The notes beneath the pieces are model-generated. The model was not told where the DNA came from. It worked only from the letters and a program-made list of their open reading frames with translations, and did no database searches. The position numbers and the translations under genes were made by a program. 13,535 bases of DNA from an uncultured Bacteroidales bacterium (GTDB lineage: Bacteria > Bacteroidota > Bacteroidia > Bacteroidales > Bacteroidaceae). This document shows, one piece after another, positions 1-8,970 of the stretch (positions are counted from its first letter, which is position 1; every line of letters starts with the position of its first letter). The stretch lies in contig CALZMA010000006.1 of the NCBI GenBank assembly GCA_945788445.1, positions 1 through 13,535 on the forward strand, read 5' to 3'.

Positions 1-8
1 CCTTGCAC

Positions 9-16
9 TAACTTTG
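9..16 (+). promoter_or_regulatory. Bacteroidetes -7 promoter box for leuS operon
   Basis: The octamer TAACTTTG fits the Bacteroidetes primary sigma -7 consensus TAnnTTTG. It lies 22 bases before the leuS start codon, which implies a very short 5' untranslated region. The matching -33 TTTG element would fall before the window begins, so only half of the promoter can be seen. Confidence 0.6.
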
Positions 17-38
17 CTGCGCAAAACCAGAAACGAAA

Positions 39-2876
39 ATGGAATACAACTTCAGAGAAATCGAAAAGAAGTGGCAAAAGGAATGGGCCACAAGACAAAC
101 ATACCACGTAGAGGCCGACCCGGCGAAGAAGAAGTTCTACGTGCTCAACATGTTCCCCTACCCCTCCGGCGCCGGACTCCATGTGGGCCACCCCCTGGGC
201 TACATCGCCTCGGACATCTATGCGCGCTACAAGCGCTCGCAGGGCTACAACGTGCTCAACCCCATGGGCTACGATGCCTACGGACTCCCCGCCGAACAGT
301 ATGCCATCCAGACCGGACAGCACCCGGCCATCACCACGGAGCAGAACATCGCCCGCTACCGCGAGCAGCTCGACAAGATAGGCTTCTGCTTCGACTGGCA
401 GCGCGAGGTGCGCACCTGCGACCCCAAGTATTACCACTGGACGCAGTGGGCCTTCAGCCGCATGTTCAACTCCTTCTACTGCAACGCCTGCCGCTCGGCA
501 CAGCCCATCAGCCGCCTCGTGGCCCACTTTGAAGAAAAGGGCACCGAGGGCCTCGACGTGGCCCAGAGCGAGGAGCTCCGGTTCACGGCAGCGGAGTGGA
601 AGGCCATGACGGAGGAGGAGCAGCTCCAAGTACTCATGAACTACCGCATCGCCTACCTGGGCGAGACGATGGTGAACTGGTGTCCCGCCCTCGGCACCGT
701 GCTGGCCAACGACGAGGTGGTCGACGGCGTGAGCGAACGCGGCGGCCACCCCGTGGTGCAGAAGAAGATGAAGCAATGGTGCCTCCGCGTGTCGGCCTAC
801 GCGCAGCGACTCCTCGACGGTCTCGACGGCATCGACTGGACAGACTCCATCAAGGAAACGCAACGCAACTGGATCGGCCGCTCGGAAGGCACGGAGATGG
901 AATTTTCCGTGAAGGACAGCGACGTGAAGTTCACCATCTTCACCACCCGCGCCGACACCATCTTCGGCGTCACCTTCATGGTGCTCGCACCCGAGAGCGA
1001 ACTCGTGCAGCAGCTCACCACGCCCGAACAGCGCGCCGAGGTCGAAGCCTACCTCGAGGCCACCAAGAAGCGCACCGAGCGCGAACGCATCGCCGACCGC
1101 CGGGTGACGGGCGTGTTCAGCGGCTCGTACGCCGTCAATCCCTTCACGGGCGACGCCATCCCCGTCTGGATTTCGGACTACGTGCTGGCCGGCTACGGCA
1201 CGGGCGCCATCATGGCCGTGCCCGCCCACGACTCGCGCGACTATGCCTTTGCCCGCCACTTCGGCCTGCCCGTCGTGCCCCTCATCGAAGGCGCCGACGT
1301 GAGCGAAGAGAGCTTTGACGCCAAGGAAGGCACCGTCATGAACAGTCCGCGTGAGGGAGTCAATGCCCTCGACGGCTTCTCGCTCAACGGACTCAGCGTG
1401 AAGGAGGCCATCGCCGCCACCAAGCAGTTCGTGACCGCCCACGGCCTGGGCCGCGTCAAGGTGAACTTCCGCCTGCGCGACGCCATCTTCAGCCGTCAGC
1501 GCTACTGGGGCGAACCCTTCCCCGTCTACTACAAGAACGGCCAGCCCCGCCTCGTGCCCGAGGAGTGCCTGCCGCTCGAACTGCCCGAAGTCACCAAGTT
1601 CCTCCCCACCGAAACGGGCGAACCGCCCCTCGGCAACGCCACCCGCTGGGCCTGGAACGAGGAGACCCGCGAGGTGGTGGAGAATGCCCTGATTGACAAC
1701 GAGAAAGTGTTCCCCCTCGAACTCTCCACGATGCCCGGTTTTGCCGGTTCCAGCGCCTACTACCTGCGCTACATGGACCCCGCCAACGCCGCTGCCCTCG
1801 TGGGCCCCGAAGCCAACGCCTACTGGCGCCAGGTGGACCTCTACGTCGGCGGTTCGGAACACGCCACGGGCCACCTCATCTACTCCCGCTTCTGGAACAA
1901 GTTCCTCTTCGACCTCGGCGTGGCCTGTGAGGACGAGCCCTTCCGCAAGCTCGTGAACCAGGGCATGATCCAGGGCCGCTCGAACTTCGTGTACCGCATC
2001 AAGGACACCAACACCTTCGTGAGCCTCGGCCTGAAGGACCAGTACGACGTGACGCCCCTCCACGTGGACGTGAACATCGTGCAGAACGACCAGCTCGACC
2101 TCGAGGCATTCAAGGCTTGGCGGCCCGAATACGCCACGGCCGACTTCATCCTCGAGGACGGCAAGTACATCTGCGGCTGGGCCATCGAGAAGATGAGCAA
2201 GTCGATGTTCAACGTGGTCAATCCCGACATGATCGTGGAGAAGTACGGCGCAGACACGCTCCGCCTCTACGAAATGTTCCTCGGCCCCATCAACCAGAGC
2301 AAGCCCTGGGACAGCAACGGCATCGACGGCAGCTTCCGCTTCCTGCGCAAGGCATGGAACCTCTTCTGGGGCAAGGACGGCGGGCTCACCGTCACCGACG
2401 CCGAACCCTCGCGCGAAAGCCTCAAGACGCTCCACAAGCTCATCCAGAAGGTGACGGACGACATCGAGGCATTCTCCTACAACACCGCCGTGCCCGCCTT
2501 CATGATTGCCGTGGGCGAGCTCGCGCAGCAGAAGTGTACGTCGCGCAGCGTGCTGGAGCCCTTCGTGGTGCTCCTCGCGCCCTTCGCGCCCCACATCTGC
2601 GAAGAGCTCTGGCAGGCGCTCGGCCACGAAGGCAGCGTGTGCGACGCTCCCTGGCCCGCCTTCGACGAGCAGTACCTCAAGGAAGACAGCGTGACGCTCT
2701 CCGTGAGCTTCAACGGCAAGACCCGCTTCACCCTCGACTTCCCCGCCGATGCCTCGAAGGAGGCCATCCAGGAAGCCACCCTCGCCTCGCCGCAGGCACA
2801 GAAGTACCTCGAGGGCAAGCAGGTGGTGAAGGTGATCGTGGTGCCCGGCCGCATCGTCAATATCGTAGTGAAATAA
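39..2876 (+). CDS. leuS: Leucyl-tRNA synthetase
   Basis: Class I aminoacyl-tRNA synthetase that charges tRNA-Leu with leucine in the cytoplasm; 945 residues. The HIGH-type motif reads HVGH at residues 48-51 within [12 protein letters not shown], and KMSKS is at 718-722. The CP1 editing domain is visible from the threonine-rich TTRADT (302-307) and [16 protein letters not shown], whose D401 corresponds to the conserved editing-site aspartate (E. coli D345). Where most bacterial enzymes have a cysteine zinc-binding module, after NWCP, this one reads [13 protein letters not shown] and lacks the cysteine pairs. It also has an extended stretch before KMSKS; both traits are, as far as I know, usual in Bacteroidetes. 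The start at 39 is preceded by an A-rich leader and a -7 box. It is the first gene of an apparent four-gene operon, with yitT 24 bp downstream. Confidence 0.98.
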   Translation: MEYNFREIEKKWQKEWATRQTYHVEADPAKKKFYVLNMFPYPSGAGLHVGHPLGYIASDIYARYKRSQGYNVLNPMGYDAYGLPAEQYAIQTGQHPAITTEQNIARYREQLDKIGFCFDWQREVRTCDPKYYHWTQWAFSRMFNSFYCNACRSAQPISRLVAHFEEKGTEGLDVAQSEELRFTAAEWKAMTEEEQLQVLMNYRIAYLGETMVNWCPALGTVLANDEVVDGVSERGGHPVVQKKMKQWCLRVSAYAQRLLDGLDGIDWTDSIKETQRNWIGRSEGTEMEFSVKDSDVKFTIFTTRADTIFGVTFMVLAPESELVQQLTTPEQRAEVEAYLEATKKRTERERIADRRVTGVFSGSYAVNPFTGDAIPVWISDYVLAGYGTGAIMAVPAHDSRDYAFARHFGLPVVPLIEGADVSEESFDAKEGTVMNSPREGVNALDGFSLNGLSVKEAIAATKQFVTAHGLGRVKVNFRLRDAIFSRQRYWGEPFPVYYKNGQPRLVPEECLPLELPEVTKFLPTETGEPPLGNATRWAWNEETREVVENALIDNEKVFPLELSTMPGFAGSSAYYLRYMDPANAAALVGPEANAYWRQVDLYVGGSEHATGHLIYSRFWNKFLFDLGVACEDEPFRKLVNQGMIQGRSNFVYRIKDTNTFVSLGLKDQYDVTPLHVDVNIVQNDQLDLEAFKAWRPEYATADFILEDGKYICGWAIEKMSKSMFNVVNPDMIVEKYGADTLRLYEMFLGPINQSKPWDSNGIDGSFRFLRKAWNLFWGKDGGLTVTDAEPSRESLKTLHKLIQKVTDDIEAFSYNTAVPAFMIAVGELAQQKCTSRSVLEPFVVLLAPFAPHICEELWQALGHEGSVCDAPWPAFDEQYLKEDSVTLSVSFNGKTRFTLDFPADASKEAIQEATLASPQAQKYLEGKQVVKVIVVPGRIVNIVVK

Positions 2877-2900
2877 CACCTACTCCATAAAGCTACACTC

Positions 2901-3842
2901 ATGGCCTTCAAGATTTCCCTCCTGCAGGACGTTCGCGACTACATTGTCATCACCTTCGGCCTCCTCCTCTACGCCGTGGGCTTCACCTGCTTCCAGCTGC
3001 CCTACGAAATCACCACGGGCGGCCTGGCCGGTGCGGGCGCCGTGATTTTCTACGCCACGGGCTTTCCCGTGCAGTACACCTTCTTCCTGGTAAACATCAT
3101 CCTGCTCATCATTGCCGTGAGGGTGCTGGGCTGGCGCTTCTGCGTGAAGACCATCTACGCCGTCTTCATGCTCACCTTCCTCCTCGGCGCGGTGCAGGAG
3201 GTGATGATTTACCTTGCCTCGCACAATCCGGGCATGTTTGTCAATGTCAATCCGCGCAGCGGCCTGCCCGAGGTGGTCACGAACAACATCACGATGTCGT
3301 GCATCCTCGGTGCGGCCATCGAGGGCCTCGGCATCGGCCTCGTGTTCCTCAGCAACGGCTCCTGCGGCGGCACCGACATCATCGCGGCCATCATCAACAA
3401 GTACAAGGACGTGACCCTGGGACAAATGATGATGCTCTGCGACCTCATCATCATCAGCTCGTCGTTCTTCACCCCCACGGGCAGCGTGGACAAGCTGCTC
3501 TACGGCTACACGACGCTCATCATCACCAACCTCCTCCTCGACTACGTCGTCGACCGCGGACGCCAGTCGGTGCAGTTCCTCATCTTCTCGCGCCGCTACG
3601 ACGAAATCGCCTCGGCCATCAGCGCCACGCACCGCGGCGTGACCGTGCTGCAGGGACAGGGCTGGTACACGAAGGAGGAGCGCAAGGTGCTCGTGGTGCT
3701 GGCCAAGAAGCGCGAGAGCACAAACATCTTCCGCATCATCCAGGGCATCGACCCGGCGGCCTTTGTCTCGCAGTCGAAGGTCATCGGCGTGTTTGGCGAA
3801 GGCTTCGACCGCATCAAGGTGAAGGCGGAGAAGAAGCCGTGA
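2901..3842 (+). CDS. YitT family membrane protein (DUF161 + DUF2179)
   Basis: Inner-membrane protein of 313 residues. Hydrophobic segments lie at roughly 13-35, 37-55, 57-75, 83-105, 130-150, 172-190 and 198-217. The loop SNGSCGGTDI (151-160) matches the glycine-rich GGTD signature of the YitT family, which occurs twice in the fold; the first copy here is the ITTGGLAG stretch (37-44). The soluble tail from about 222 to 303 matches DUF2179, a ferredoxin-like domain, with the typical GVTVLQGQGWYTKEERKVL core. The substrate of the family is not firmly established, and nothing here settles it. It sits 24 bp after leuS and 30 bp before the next gene, so it is probably co-transcribed. The length is normal for two-domain YitT proteins. 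Confidence 0.92.
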   Translation: MAFKISLLQDVRDYIVITFGLLLYAVGFTCFQLPYEITTGGLAGAGAVIFYATGFPVQYTFFLVNIILLIIAVRVLGWRFCVKTIYAVFMLTFLLGAVQEVMIYLASHNPGMFVNVNPRSGLPEVVTNNITMSCILGAAIEGLGIGLVFLSNGSCGGTDIIAAIINKYKDVTLGQMMMLCDLIIISSSFFTPTGSVDKLLYGYTTLIITNLLLDYVVDRGRQSVQFLIFSRRYDEIASAISATHRGVTVLQGQGWYTKEERKVLVVLAKKRESTNIFRIIQGIDPAAFVSQSKVIGVFGEGFDRIKVKAEKKP

Positions 3843-3872
3843 CGCCAACGGCAGACTAAAACCAGAACAACT

Positions 3873-4673
3873 ATGCTAACGCTTGTTCCGCAGGGCGGAC
3901 TGTGCAACCGCCTCCGGGTGGTGCTCTCCGCCGTCCAGGCCAAGATGTCCGGCGCGGGCCCCGTGCGGGTCGAGTGGGGCAAGGACGCCGAGTGCGGGGC
4001 GTGGTTCGAGGAGCTCTTCGTGCCCATCGACATGGGAAACCTGCGCGTGGTCCACCGCCACTGGTGGGCGCGCCCCATCACCCGCCACAACCTCTGGCTC
4101 CCCGGCCTCCTGCGCCTGCTCATGGGCTACACCGTGCAGCGGGCCAACTACCTGCCCGCCTCGCCCGAGGAGTTCCTGCACCTGGCACGCTCCTCGCGCC
4201 GCATCTACCTCTCCACGGGCTACGCACTCTGCGCCTACTCGCCCGACTGCCTGGCACGCCTCCGGCCGAGGCCGGAAATCTACAACGAAATCGAGCGGCT
4301 CAAGGCACGCTTCGGACGCACGACCGTCGGGGTCCACATCCGCCGCACGGACAACACCGTGTCGATGGCACACAGCACGCCCGAGGGCTTCCGCCGCGCC
4401 ATGGACCGCGAAATCCAGCGCGACTTCAAGGTGCGCTTCTTCCTCGCCACCGACGACGACGAACTCAAGCGGACCCTGCTCCAGGAATACCCCGACCGCA
4501 TCATCACCCAGCGCAACGAGGTGCGCCGCGACACGCTCGACGGCATGCGGCACGCCGTGGTGGACCTCTGGTGCCTCGCCGCCACCCGCCGCCTCATCGG
4601 CTCCTACTGGAGCTCGTTCACCGACACGGCGGCCGAACTGGGCCGCATCCCCGTGGAAATCGTGCGCGAATAG
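3873..4673 (+). CDS. Putative fucosyltransferase-fold glycosyltransferase
   Basis: A 266-residue protein without a signal peptide or membrane segment, so probably cytoplasmic. The N-terminus reads [12 protein letters not shown] (4-15), like the GGL-N-R/Q opening of GT11/GT23-type fucosyltransferases and related Bacteroidetes proteins. The centre carries VGVHIRRTD (152-160), the HxRRxD motif that binds the GDP part of the donor in the fucosyltransferase superfamily. The C-terminal part holds FFLATDDDE (189-197) and [21 protein letters not shown] (231-251), also arranged as in that superfamily. These motifs support a GT-B glycosyltransferase, but the sugar donor, the acceptor and even its activity are inferred. 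It lies between yitT and rdgB with 30-bp and 46-bp gaps, so it is probably co-transcribed. A sugar-related role in surface polysaccharide or protein glycosylation is the most natural guess. Confidence 0.7.
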   Translation: MLTLVPQGGLCNRLRVVLSAVQAKMSGAGPVRVEWGKDAECGAWFEELFVPIDMGNLRVVHRHWWARPITRHNLWLPGLLRLLMGYTVQRANYLPASPEEFLHLARSSRRIYLSTGYALCAYSPDCLARLRPRPEIYNEIERLKARFGRTTVGVHIRRTDNTVSMAHSTPEGFRRAMDREIQRDFKVRFFLATDDDELKRTLLQEYPDRIITQRNEVRRDTLDGMRHAVVDLWCLAATRRLIGSYWSSFTDTAAELGRIPVEIVRE

Positions 4674-4719
4674 CGGCGCGAGGCCCATTTCCCCTACTCC
4701 CAAAAACGAATACCTACTG

Positions 4720-5298
4720 ATGGAAATTGTATTTGCCACCAACAACGCTCACAAGCTCTCGGAAATCCGCGCCATCCTCGGCGAGGACTTCCGCATACTC
4801 AGTCTGGCCGACATAGGCTGCCACGACGACATCCCCGAAACGGCCGACACGCTCGAAGGCAACGCGCTCATCAAGGCGCGCTGGGTGAAGGAACGCTACG
4901 GCTTCGACTGCTTCGCCGACGACACGGGACTCGAGGTTGCGGCCCTCGGCGGACGGCCAGGGGTCCACACGGCGCGCTACGCCTTCCCCGACCGCCACGA
5001 CCCGGTGGCCAACACGCGCAAGCTCCTGGCCGAACTCGACGGACAGGCCGACCGCTCGGCTCGCTTCCGCACGGTCATCGCACTCGTGCAGGGCACCGAC
5101 GAAACGCTCTTCGAGGGCATCGTGGACGGACGCATCGCTCCCGAGGAACGGGGCACGGAGGGCTTCGGCTACGACCCCGTGTTTGAGCCCGAAGGCCTGG
5201 GACTGACGTTTGCCGAGCTCGGTGTGGAGACGAAAAACAGCATGTCGCACCGCGCACGGGCCGTGAAGCGCCTCGCCGAATACCTCCGGCAACACTAA
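4720..5298 (+). CDS. rdgB: XTP/dITP (non-canonical purine NTP) pyrophosphatase
   Basis: HAM1/RdgB family house-cleaning enzyme; it hydrolyses dITP, XTP and ITP to the monophosphate and pyrophosphate, keeping deaminated purines out of nucleic acids. It has 192 residues, normal for the family. Visible signatures are [12 protein letters not shown] (5-16, nucleotide-binding T/SxNxxK), DDTGLEV (67-73, acidic metal-binding site), PGVHTARYA (80-88), GFGYDPVF (148-155) and SHRARA (176-181). The ATG at 4720 gives the family's exact N-terminus. The same reading frame stays open for 279 codons upstream, but that part overlaps the preceding gene in another frame and is not coding. It is the last gene of the leuS operon, followed by a hairpin terminator. 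Confidence 0.97.
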   Translation: MEIVFATNNAHKLSEIRAILGEDFRILSLADIGCHDDIPETADTLEGNALIKARWVKERYGFDCFADDTGLEVAALGGRPGVHTARYAFPDRHDPVANTRKLLAELDGQADRSARFRTVIALVQGTDETLFEGIVDGRIAPEERGTEGFGYDPVFEPEGLGLTFAELGVETKNSMSHRARAVKRLAEYLRQH

Positions 5299-5307
5299 AC
5301 CAGCAGC

Positions 5308-5349
5308 AGAGGGGCGCAGCCGGCGGACTTTCCGTTGCTGCGCCCCTCT
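5308..5349 (+). terminator. Rho-independent-type terminator after rdgB
   Basis: The arms AGAGGGGCGCAG (5308-5319) and CTGCGCCCCTCT (5338-5349) are perfect inverted repeats of 12 bp; C5320-G5337 extends the stem to 13. A small inner CGG/CCG stem (5324-5326, 5332-5334) may form in the loop. The tail CCTTATTATAT is only moderately T-rich. It begins 10 bp after the rdgB stop and most likely ends the leuS operon. Confidence 0.8.
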
Positions 5350-5361
5350 CCTTATTATATA
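5348..5361 (+). repeat. 14-bp repeat CTCCTTATTATATA, copy 1
   Basis: The sequence CTCCTTATTATATA occurs here, directly on the end of the rdgB terminator, and again exactly at 9682-9695. It is an AT-rich island in GC-rich DNA, 76 bp upstream of porZ. It may be a terminator tail or a promoter element of a type other than TAnnTTTG. Its function is not determined by the sequence. Confidence 0.5.
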
Positions 5362-5437
5362 TATGGCCCGCGCGCCGCGCCCCTCCGGGCCCTGCGCCGC
5401 GGCTGCCCCGTATCACCCATTCTCCCAAGCCCTCTCC

Positions 5438-7798
5438 ATGAAGACTCTCTGCCTTTTCCTCCTCTCTCTCCTCTGCTGCTGCCGCGCCCTGGGCGCCGCC
5501 GCGGCCGACACGCAACCCTGGGCGCTCCACCTCGCCTACCACGACGCTACCCGCGTGGTGGCGCACGGCACGGACCTCTACGCGCTCCTCAACGGCAACC
5601 TGCTGCAATACCACACGACCGACGGCTCCGTGGTGCTCCACGACAAGCTGGGCGGACTCTCCGACAAGGGCATCGCCTTCATCGACTGGTGCGACGAGGC
5701 GGGCTGCCTGGTGATTGTCTACACGAACAACAACGTGGACTTCCTCTACGCCGACGGCGAGGTGGCCAACCTGCCGCAGGTGAAGGACTACACCGAAACG
5801 AGCATCACCGTACGGAACCTCACCGTCTCGGGCCAGTGGGCCGCCCTGGCCACCACGGAGGGCGTGGTGCTGCTCAACGCCGCGCGGGCCGAGGTGAAGG
5901 CTTACTACCGCATAGGGCGTAGCGTGCGGGCCGCCGCCGTACTGGGCGACCGCCTCCTCGCCGCCACCGAAGAGGGCATTCTCGAAGGCCTCCTCACCGA
6001 CAATCTCTACGACATCAACCGCTGGACCAAGTGCAGCCCCGTCGTGGCCGCACAGTTCTACCCCACCGCCGGCGGGGCCTACCTCCGCGTGCCCGCCAAG
6101 GCCGGCGTGAACGACAACTATGCGGGCATCAGCTTCCTCGGCCAGCCCGGGAGCGACGGCCAGCGCACCCTCACCCGCGTGACCTACGTGGAAATGAGCG
6201 GCGGCATGGTGGCCAACGGACGCAAGGCCTTCGTGGGCAGCAAGTTCCTCATCACCGTGGGCGACGAGAAACCGCTGAAAGAAGAATTCCGCGTCCCGAC
6301 CGACAAGGTCTTCACCGACGTGGCCTACACCACCGACGGGACCTACTGGTTCGTGGACACGGACAAGCAGCTCACCAACGCCAAGCTCAACGGCGAGGAA
6401 AAGACGCTCACGGAGACGGGCACCGAAATCGGCGGCTACGGACCGCGCCGCGACTATGCCTACAACATGCACTTCGCGGGCGAACGGCTCCTCGTGGCGG
6501 GCGGACGCATGGACTACTCGGGCAAACAGTACGAACCGACGGCCATGGCCTACGAAAACGGCAAGTGGGTGTTCTTCGAAGAGGAGGGCTTCACGCTCCG
6601 CGACAACGCGAAGTACCGCAATGTCACCTCTATCGTGCAAGACCCCAACGATGCCTCGCACCACTACGTCACGACGACCTCGGGCCTCGTGGAGTTCCGC
6701 GACTATAAGTTCGTGCAGCATTTCAACGCCTCCAACTCGTCCATCGTGATTGCGCCGGGCGGCAAGGGAAACCCCAACTATGCCATCGTGGACGGCCTCG
6801 CCTTCGACGACCAGGGCAACCTGTGGATGACGAACTACGAGACGGACGAGAACCTCCGCATCCTGAAGCCCGACGGGCAGTGGGAAAGCTACCAGACCGA
6901 ACTCTTCACCAAGGTGTCCACGCCCGAACGCATCCTGAAGGACCGCAAGGGCCGCCTCTGGGTGACTTCGCGCCGCACCACGGGGGCCCACACGAGCGGA
7001 CTGCTCGGACTCGACTTCGGCGGCACGCTCGGCAACACGGCGGACGACCATGTCTACTTCCGCACCTCGGCCCCGAACGAAGACGGCACGACCTGCTCGT
7101 TCGACGCCGTGAAGGCCATCTGCGAAGACCTCAACGGACAAATCTGGTTCGGCTGTTCGGCGGGCGTGTTCGCCGTGCAGGACCCCGACAAGTGGTTCCA
7201 GTCTTCGGGCTTCAGCATCTACCAGCCCAAAGTGCCGCGCAACGACGGCACGAACTATGCCGACTACCTCCTCACGGGTATCGACGTGAGCGCCATAGCC
7301 GTGGACGGCGGCAACCGGAAGTGGCTCGGAACGATCGGCTCGGGCATCTATCTCGTCAGCCCCGACGGTTCCGAGGTCATCGAGCACTACACGACGGCCA
7401 ATTCCCCCATACTGTCTGACAACATCTTCTCCCTCGCCGTCCATCCCGCCTCGGGCGAACTCTGGATAGGCACCGACGTGGGCATCTGCTCCTTCCGCAC
7501 GGGCACCACGCCTCCCGCGGCGCAGCTCTCGGAGGACAACGTGAAGGTATTCCCCAACCCCGTGCGCCCCGGCTACCGCGGCAAGGTCACCATCGCCGGA
7601 CTGACCGACGGGGCTGAGGTGAAAATCGCCACGGCGAGCGGACAGCTCGTGGCGCGCGGCACGGCCGTGGGCGGCAGCTACCAGTGGGACGTGCGCCACC
7701 AGGGCTCGGGCGACCGCGTGGCCGCCGGCGTCTACTACATCTACGTGTCGACGGCCGACGGCTCGGAAAGCGTGGCCGCCAAGGTCATTGTGGTCTGA
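5438..7798 (+). CDS. porZ: PorZ-like type IX secretion system surface protein
   Basis: A 786-residue exported protein; P. gingivalis PorZ is of similar length (about 776). The N-terminus is a Sec signal peptide (MKTLCLFLLSLLCCC, with AAAAD near residue 24 as the likely cleavage area). The body is rich in propeller-type repeats: an N-terminal half opening with WALHLAYHDATRVV and GLSDKGIAFIDW, as in PorZ, and a second half with two-component-regulator-like blades (GNLWMTNY, GRLWVTSR, GQIWFGCS, RKWLGTIGSGIYLV, GELWIGTDVGI). Residues 703-786, from KVFPNPVRPG to AAKVIVV, form a T9SS type A sorting-like domain. In P. gingivalis, PorZ works with PorU, PorV and PorQ in the surface attachment complex and binds anionic LPS. 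The ATG at 5438 is chosen because it begins the signal peptide; an upstream in-frame ATG at 5363 would add 25 Pro/Ala/Arg-rich residues. The main alternative is a generic propeller protein carrying a T9SS tail. Confidence 0.82.
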   Translation: MKTLCLFLLSLLCCCRALGAAAADTQPWALHLAYHDATRVVAHGTDLYALLNGNLLQYHTTDGSVVLHDKLGGLSDKGIAFIDWCDEAGCLVIVYTNNNVDFLYADGEVANLPQVKDYTETSITVRNLTVSGQWAALATTEGVVLLNAARAEVKAYYRIGRSVRAAAVLGDRLLAATEEGILEGLLTDNLYDINRWTKCSPVVAAQFYPTAGGAYLRVPAKAGVNDNYAGISFLGQPGSDGQRTLTRVTYVEMSGGMVANGRKAFVGSKFLITVGDEKPLKEEFRVPTDKVFTDVAYTTDGTYWFVDTDKQLTNAKLNGEEKTLTETGTEIGGYGPRRDYAYNMHFAGERLLVAGGRMDYSGKQYEPTAMAYENGKWVFFEEEGFTLRDNAKYRNVTSIVQDPNDASHHYVTTTSGLVEFRDYKFVQHFNASNSSIVIAPGGKGNPNYAIVDGLAFDDQGNLWMTNYETDENLRILKPDGQWESYQTELFTKVSTPERILKDRKGRLWVTSRRTTGAHTSGLLGLDFGGTLGNTADDHVYFRTSAPNEDGTTCSFDAVKAICEDLNGQIWFGCSAGVFAVQDPDKWFQSSGFSIYQPKVPRNDGTNYADYLLTGIDVSAIAVDGGNRKWLGTIGSGIYLVSPDGSEVIEHYTTANSPILSDNIFSLAVHPASGELWIGTDVGICSFRTGTTPPAAQLSEDNVKVFPNPVRPGYRGKVTIAGLTDGAEVKIATASGQLVARGTAVGGSYQWDVRHQGSGDRVAAGVYYIYVSTADGSESVAAKVIVV

Positions 7799-7813
7799 GA
7801 ATCCTTCCCCTTC

Positions 7814-7852
7814 GCCGGTCCCGCGCCGGCCCTGTCCCCCCGGGGCGGGGGG
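7814..7852. terminator. G/C hairpins between convergent genes
   Basis: The 54 bp between the porZ stop and the stop of the minus-strand pseudouridine synthase contain two inverted repeats: GCCGG (7814-7818) with CCGGC (7826-7830), and CCCCCC (7836-7841) with GGGGGG (7847-7852) around a five-base loop. A shared bidirectional terminator is plausible from position. Neither side has a clear T-run, so function is uncertain. Confidence 0.4.
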
Positions 7853-8758
7853 CTAAGCCTCCGCTTCCTGTCCCCGCTCGAGAATGCGGAACTTCCGCGG
7901 CACGGGGGTCTCGAAGCGGAGCGGCTCGCCCGTGATGGGGTGGTAGAAATGGAGGCGGAAGGCGTGGAGGGCCAGGCGGCCGATGGGATTGTCGCCGTTG
8001 CCGTACTTCACGTCGCCGCACACGGGGTGCCCGAGGTCCTGCATGTGAACGCGTATCTGGTTCTTGCGGCCCGTCTCGAGCTTCAGTTCCACCAGGGCGT
8101 GCCGCCCGTCGGTGCGCAGCTGGCGGTAGTGGGTCACGGCCCATTTCCCGCCGTTGTCCGTGGGCGAGGAGTAGGTGAAAAACGCCTTGTTGTCCTTCAG
8201 GAAGCTCTCCACGGTGCCCTGCTTCTTCTCCAGCGCGCCCGAAACGAGGGCCAGGTAGCGCCGGTCGCTGACGATGTCGCGCCAGTTGTGCTCCAGGATT
8301 TGTTCCGCCTCGATGGTCTTCGCGTAGACGAGGAGTCCCGAGGTATCGCGGTCGAGCCGGTGCACCACATGGGCGGTGCATTTCTGGTGGGTGCGGTGGA
8401 AATAGTCGTCGAGCACGGACTTCACGCAGAACGTGTGGTGTGCGGAAGCCATGCTGAGGATGCCGATTTCCTTCTCCACCACCACGATGTGCGGGTCTTC
8501 GTAGACGATTTTCACGAACTTCGACTTCAGTTCGCCCTTCGGCTTGCGTTTCGAGACCTCCACGAGCCATCCCGGCTGGAGTTCGAGGTCGTGTTGCCGC
8601 GTGTTGCGGTGGTTCACGCGCACGCCGCCGCCGCTGAGGATGGCCTTGGCGCGGCTGCGGCTGATGCCGTCGAGTGCCTGTTCGAGGAAGGCCAGGAGCG
8701 TCGTGGCCGTGCGCACGGTGAATTTCGTGTACTGGAGAGAAGAGGTAAAGGGTCGCAT
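7853..8758 (-). CDS. RluA-family pseudouridine synthase with S4 domain
   Basis: A 301-residue RNA-modifying enzyme that isomerises uridine to pseudouridine, probably in 23S rRNA. An N-terminal S4 RNA-binding domain covers about 16-70 (LLAFLEQALDGISRSRAKAIL, GGVRVNH). The catalytic motif HRLDRDTSGLLVYAKT is at 133-148, with D136 as the expected nucleophile. Further RluA signatures are VVEKEIGILSM (93-103), LETGRKNQIRVHM (227-239) and HPVCGDVKYG (244-253), then ALHAFRLHFYHPITGEPL. The position specificity (RluC- or RluD-like) cannot be told from motifs. The ATG at 8758 is chosen because a strong minus-strand promoter lies 62 bp upstream of it; the frame stays open further up, but that stretch crosses the promoter and resembles no protein. 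It converges on porZ. Confidence 0.93.
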   Translation of the reverse strand: MRPFTSSLQYTKFTVRTATTLLAFLEQALDGISRSRAKAILSGGGVRVNHRNTRQHDLELQPGWLVEVSKRKPKGELKSKFVKIVYEDPHIVVVEKEIGILSMASAHHTFCVKSVLDDYFHRTHQKCTAHVVHRLDRDTSGLLVYAKTIEAEQILEHNWRDIVSDRRYLALVSGALEKKQGTVESFLKDNKAFFTYSSPTDNGGKWAVTHYRQLRTDGRHALVELKLETGRKNQIRVHMQDLGHPVCGDVKYGNGDNPIGRLALHAFRLHFYHPITGEPLRFETPVPRKFRILERGQEAEA

Positions 8759-8819
8759 GGAGCAGAAATCTTTGAGTTTGAAAAGCCGTTCCGCACCCCG
8801 CAGGCACGGAAAACGGCTG

Positions 8820-8851
8820 CAAAAGTACAACGCGCCGCCCACTTCTGCAAA
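8820..8851 (-). promoter_or_regulatory. Bacteroidetes promoter for the pseudouridine synthase
   Basis: On the minus strand, TTTG (8851-8848) is followed after 20 bases by TACTTTTG (8827-8820), matching the -33/-7 consensus TTTG...TAnnTTTG. Transcription would start near 8813, giving a leader of about 55 bases before the ATG at 8758. This supports the shorter start of the gene. Confidence 0.75.
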
Positions 8852-8938
8852 TTTCCCCCGCCACATCCGCGCCCCGGGGCCCCCGCGCCCCGCAAAGGCT
8901 GTATAAAATTGCTGAAGCCCAAAAATAATATGCAAGAA
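8852..8938. other. Intergenic spacer between divergent promoters
   Basis: This is the central part of a 338-bp gene-free stretch (8759-9096). It contains C/G-rich sequence (8853-8888), then an AT-rich segment around 8901-8935 (GTATAAAATT, AAAAATAATATG) just upstream of the plus-strand promoter, placed as an UP-like element would be. I see no small gene, tRNA or clear operator in it. Confidence 0.5.
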
Positions 8939-8970
8939 GTTGCTTGTTTCGGCCGAAATAGATACTTTTG
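8939..8970 (+). promoter_or_regulatory. Bacteroidetes promoter for the tlpA-like envelope cluster
   Basis: GTTG (8939-8942), one mismatch from TTTG, is followed after 20 bases by a perfect -7 box TACTTTTG (8963-8970). Transcription would start near 8977, which leaves a long, C-rich leader of about 120 bases before the ATG at 9097. A 5-bp hairpin (GCCCG 8981-8985 / CGGGC 8992-8996) lies near the start of the leader. Confidence 0.7.

Noticed and set aside
2880..3848. Minus-strand open frame of 322 codons opposite yitT
   Set aside because: The translation is rich in His, Asp, Glu and Ala because it mirrors codons for hydrophobic residues; the plus-strand YitT match is unambiguous.
3883..5298. 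Single 471-codon plus-strand frame suggesting a fusion ending in RdgB
   Set aside because: The first 279 codons overlap the glycosyltransferase-like gene in another frame and give Pro/Ser/Thr/Arg-rich low-complexity sequence; RdgB homology begins exactly at the ATG at 4720.
5075..7699. Minus-strand open frame of 874 codons opposite porZ
   Set aside because: It is an antisense shadow: the plus strand encodes a clear PorZ-like protein, and the minus translation is a low-complexity mix of His, Glu, Val, Gly, Ala and Arg without any motif, as expected from GC-rich codon bias.
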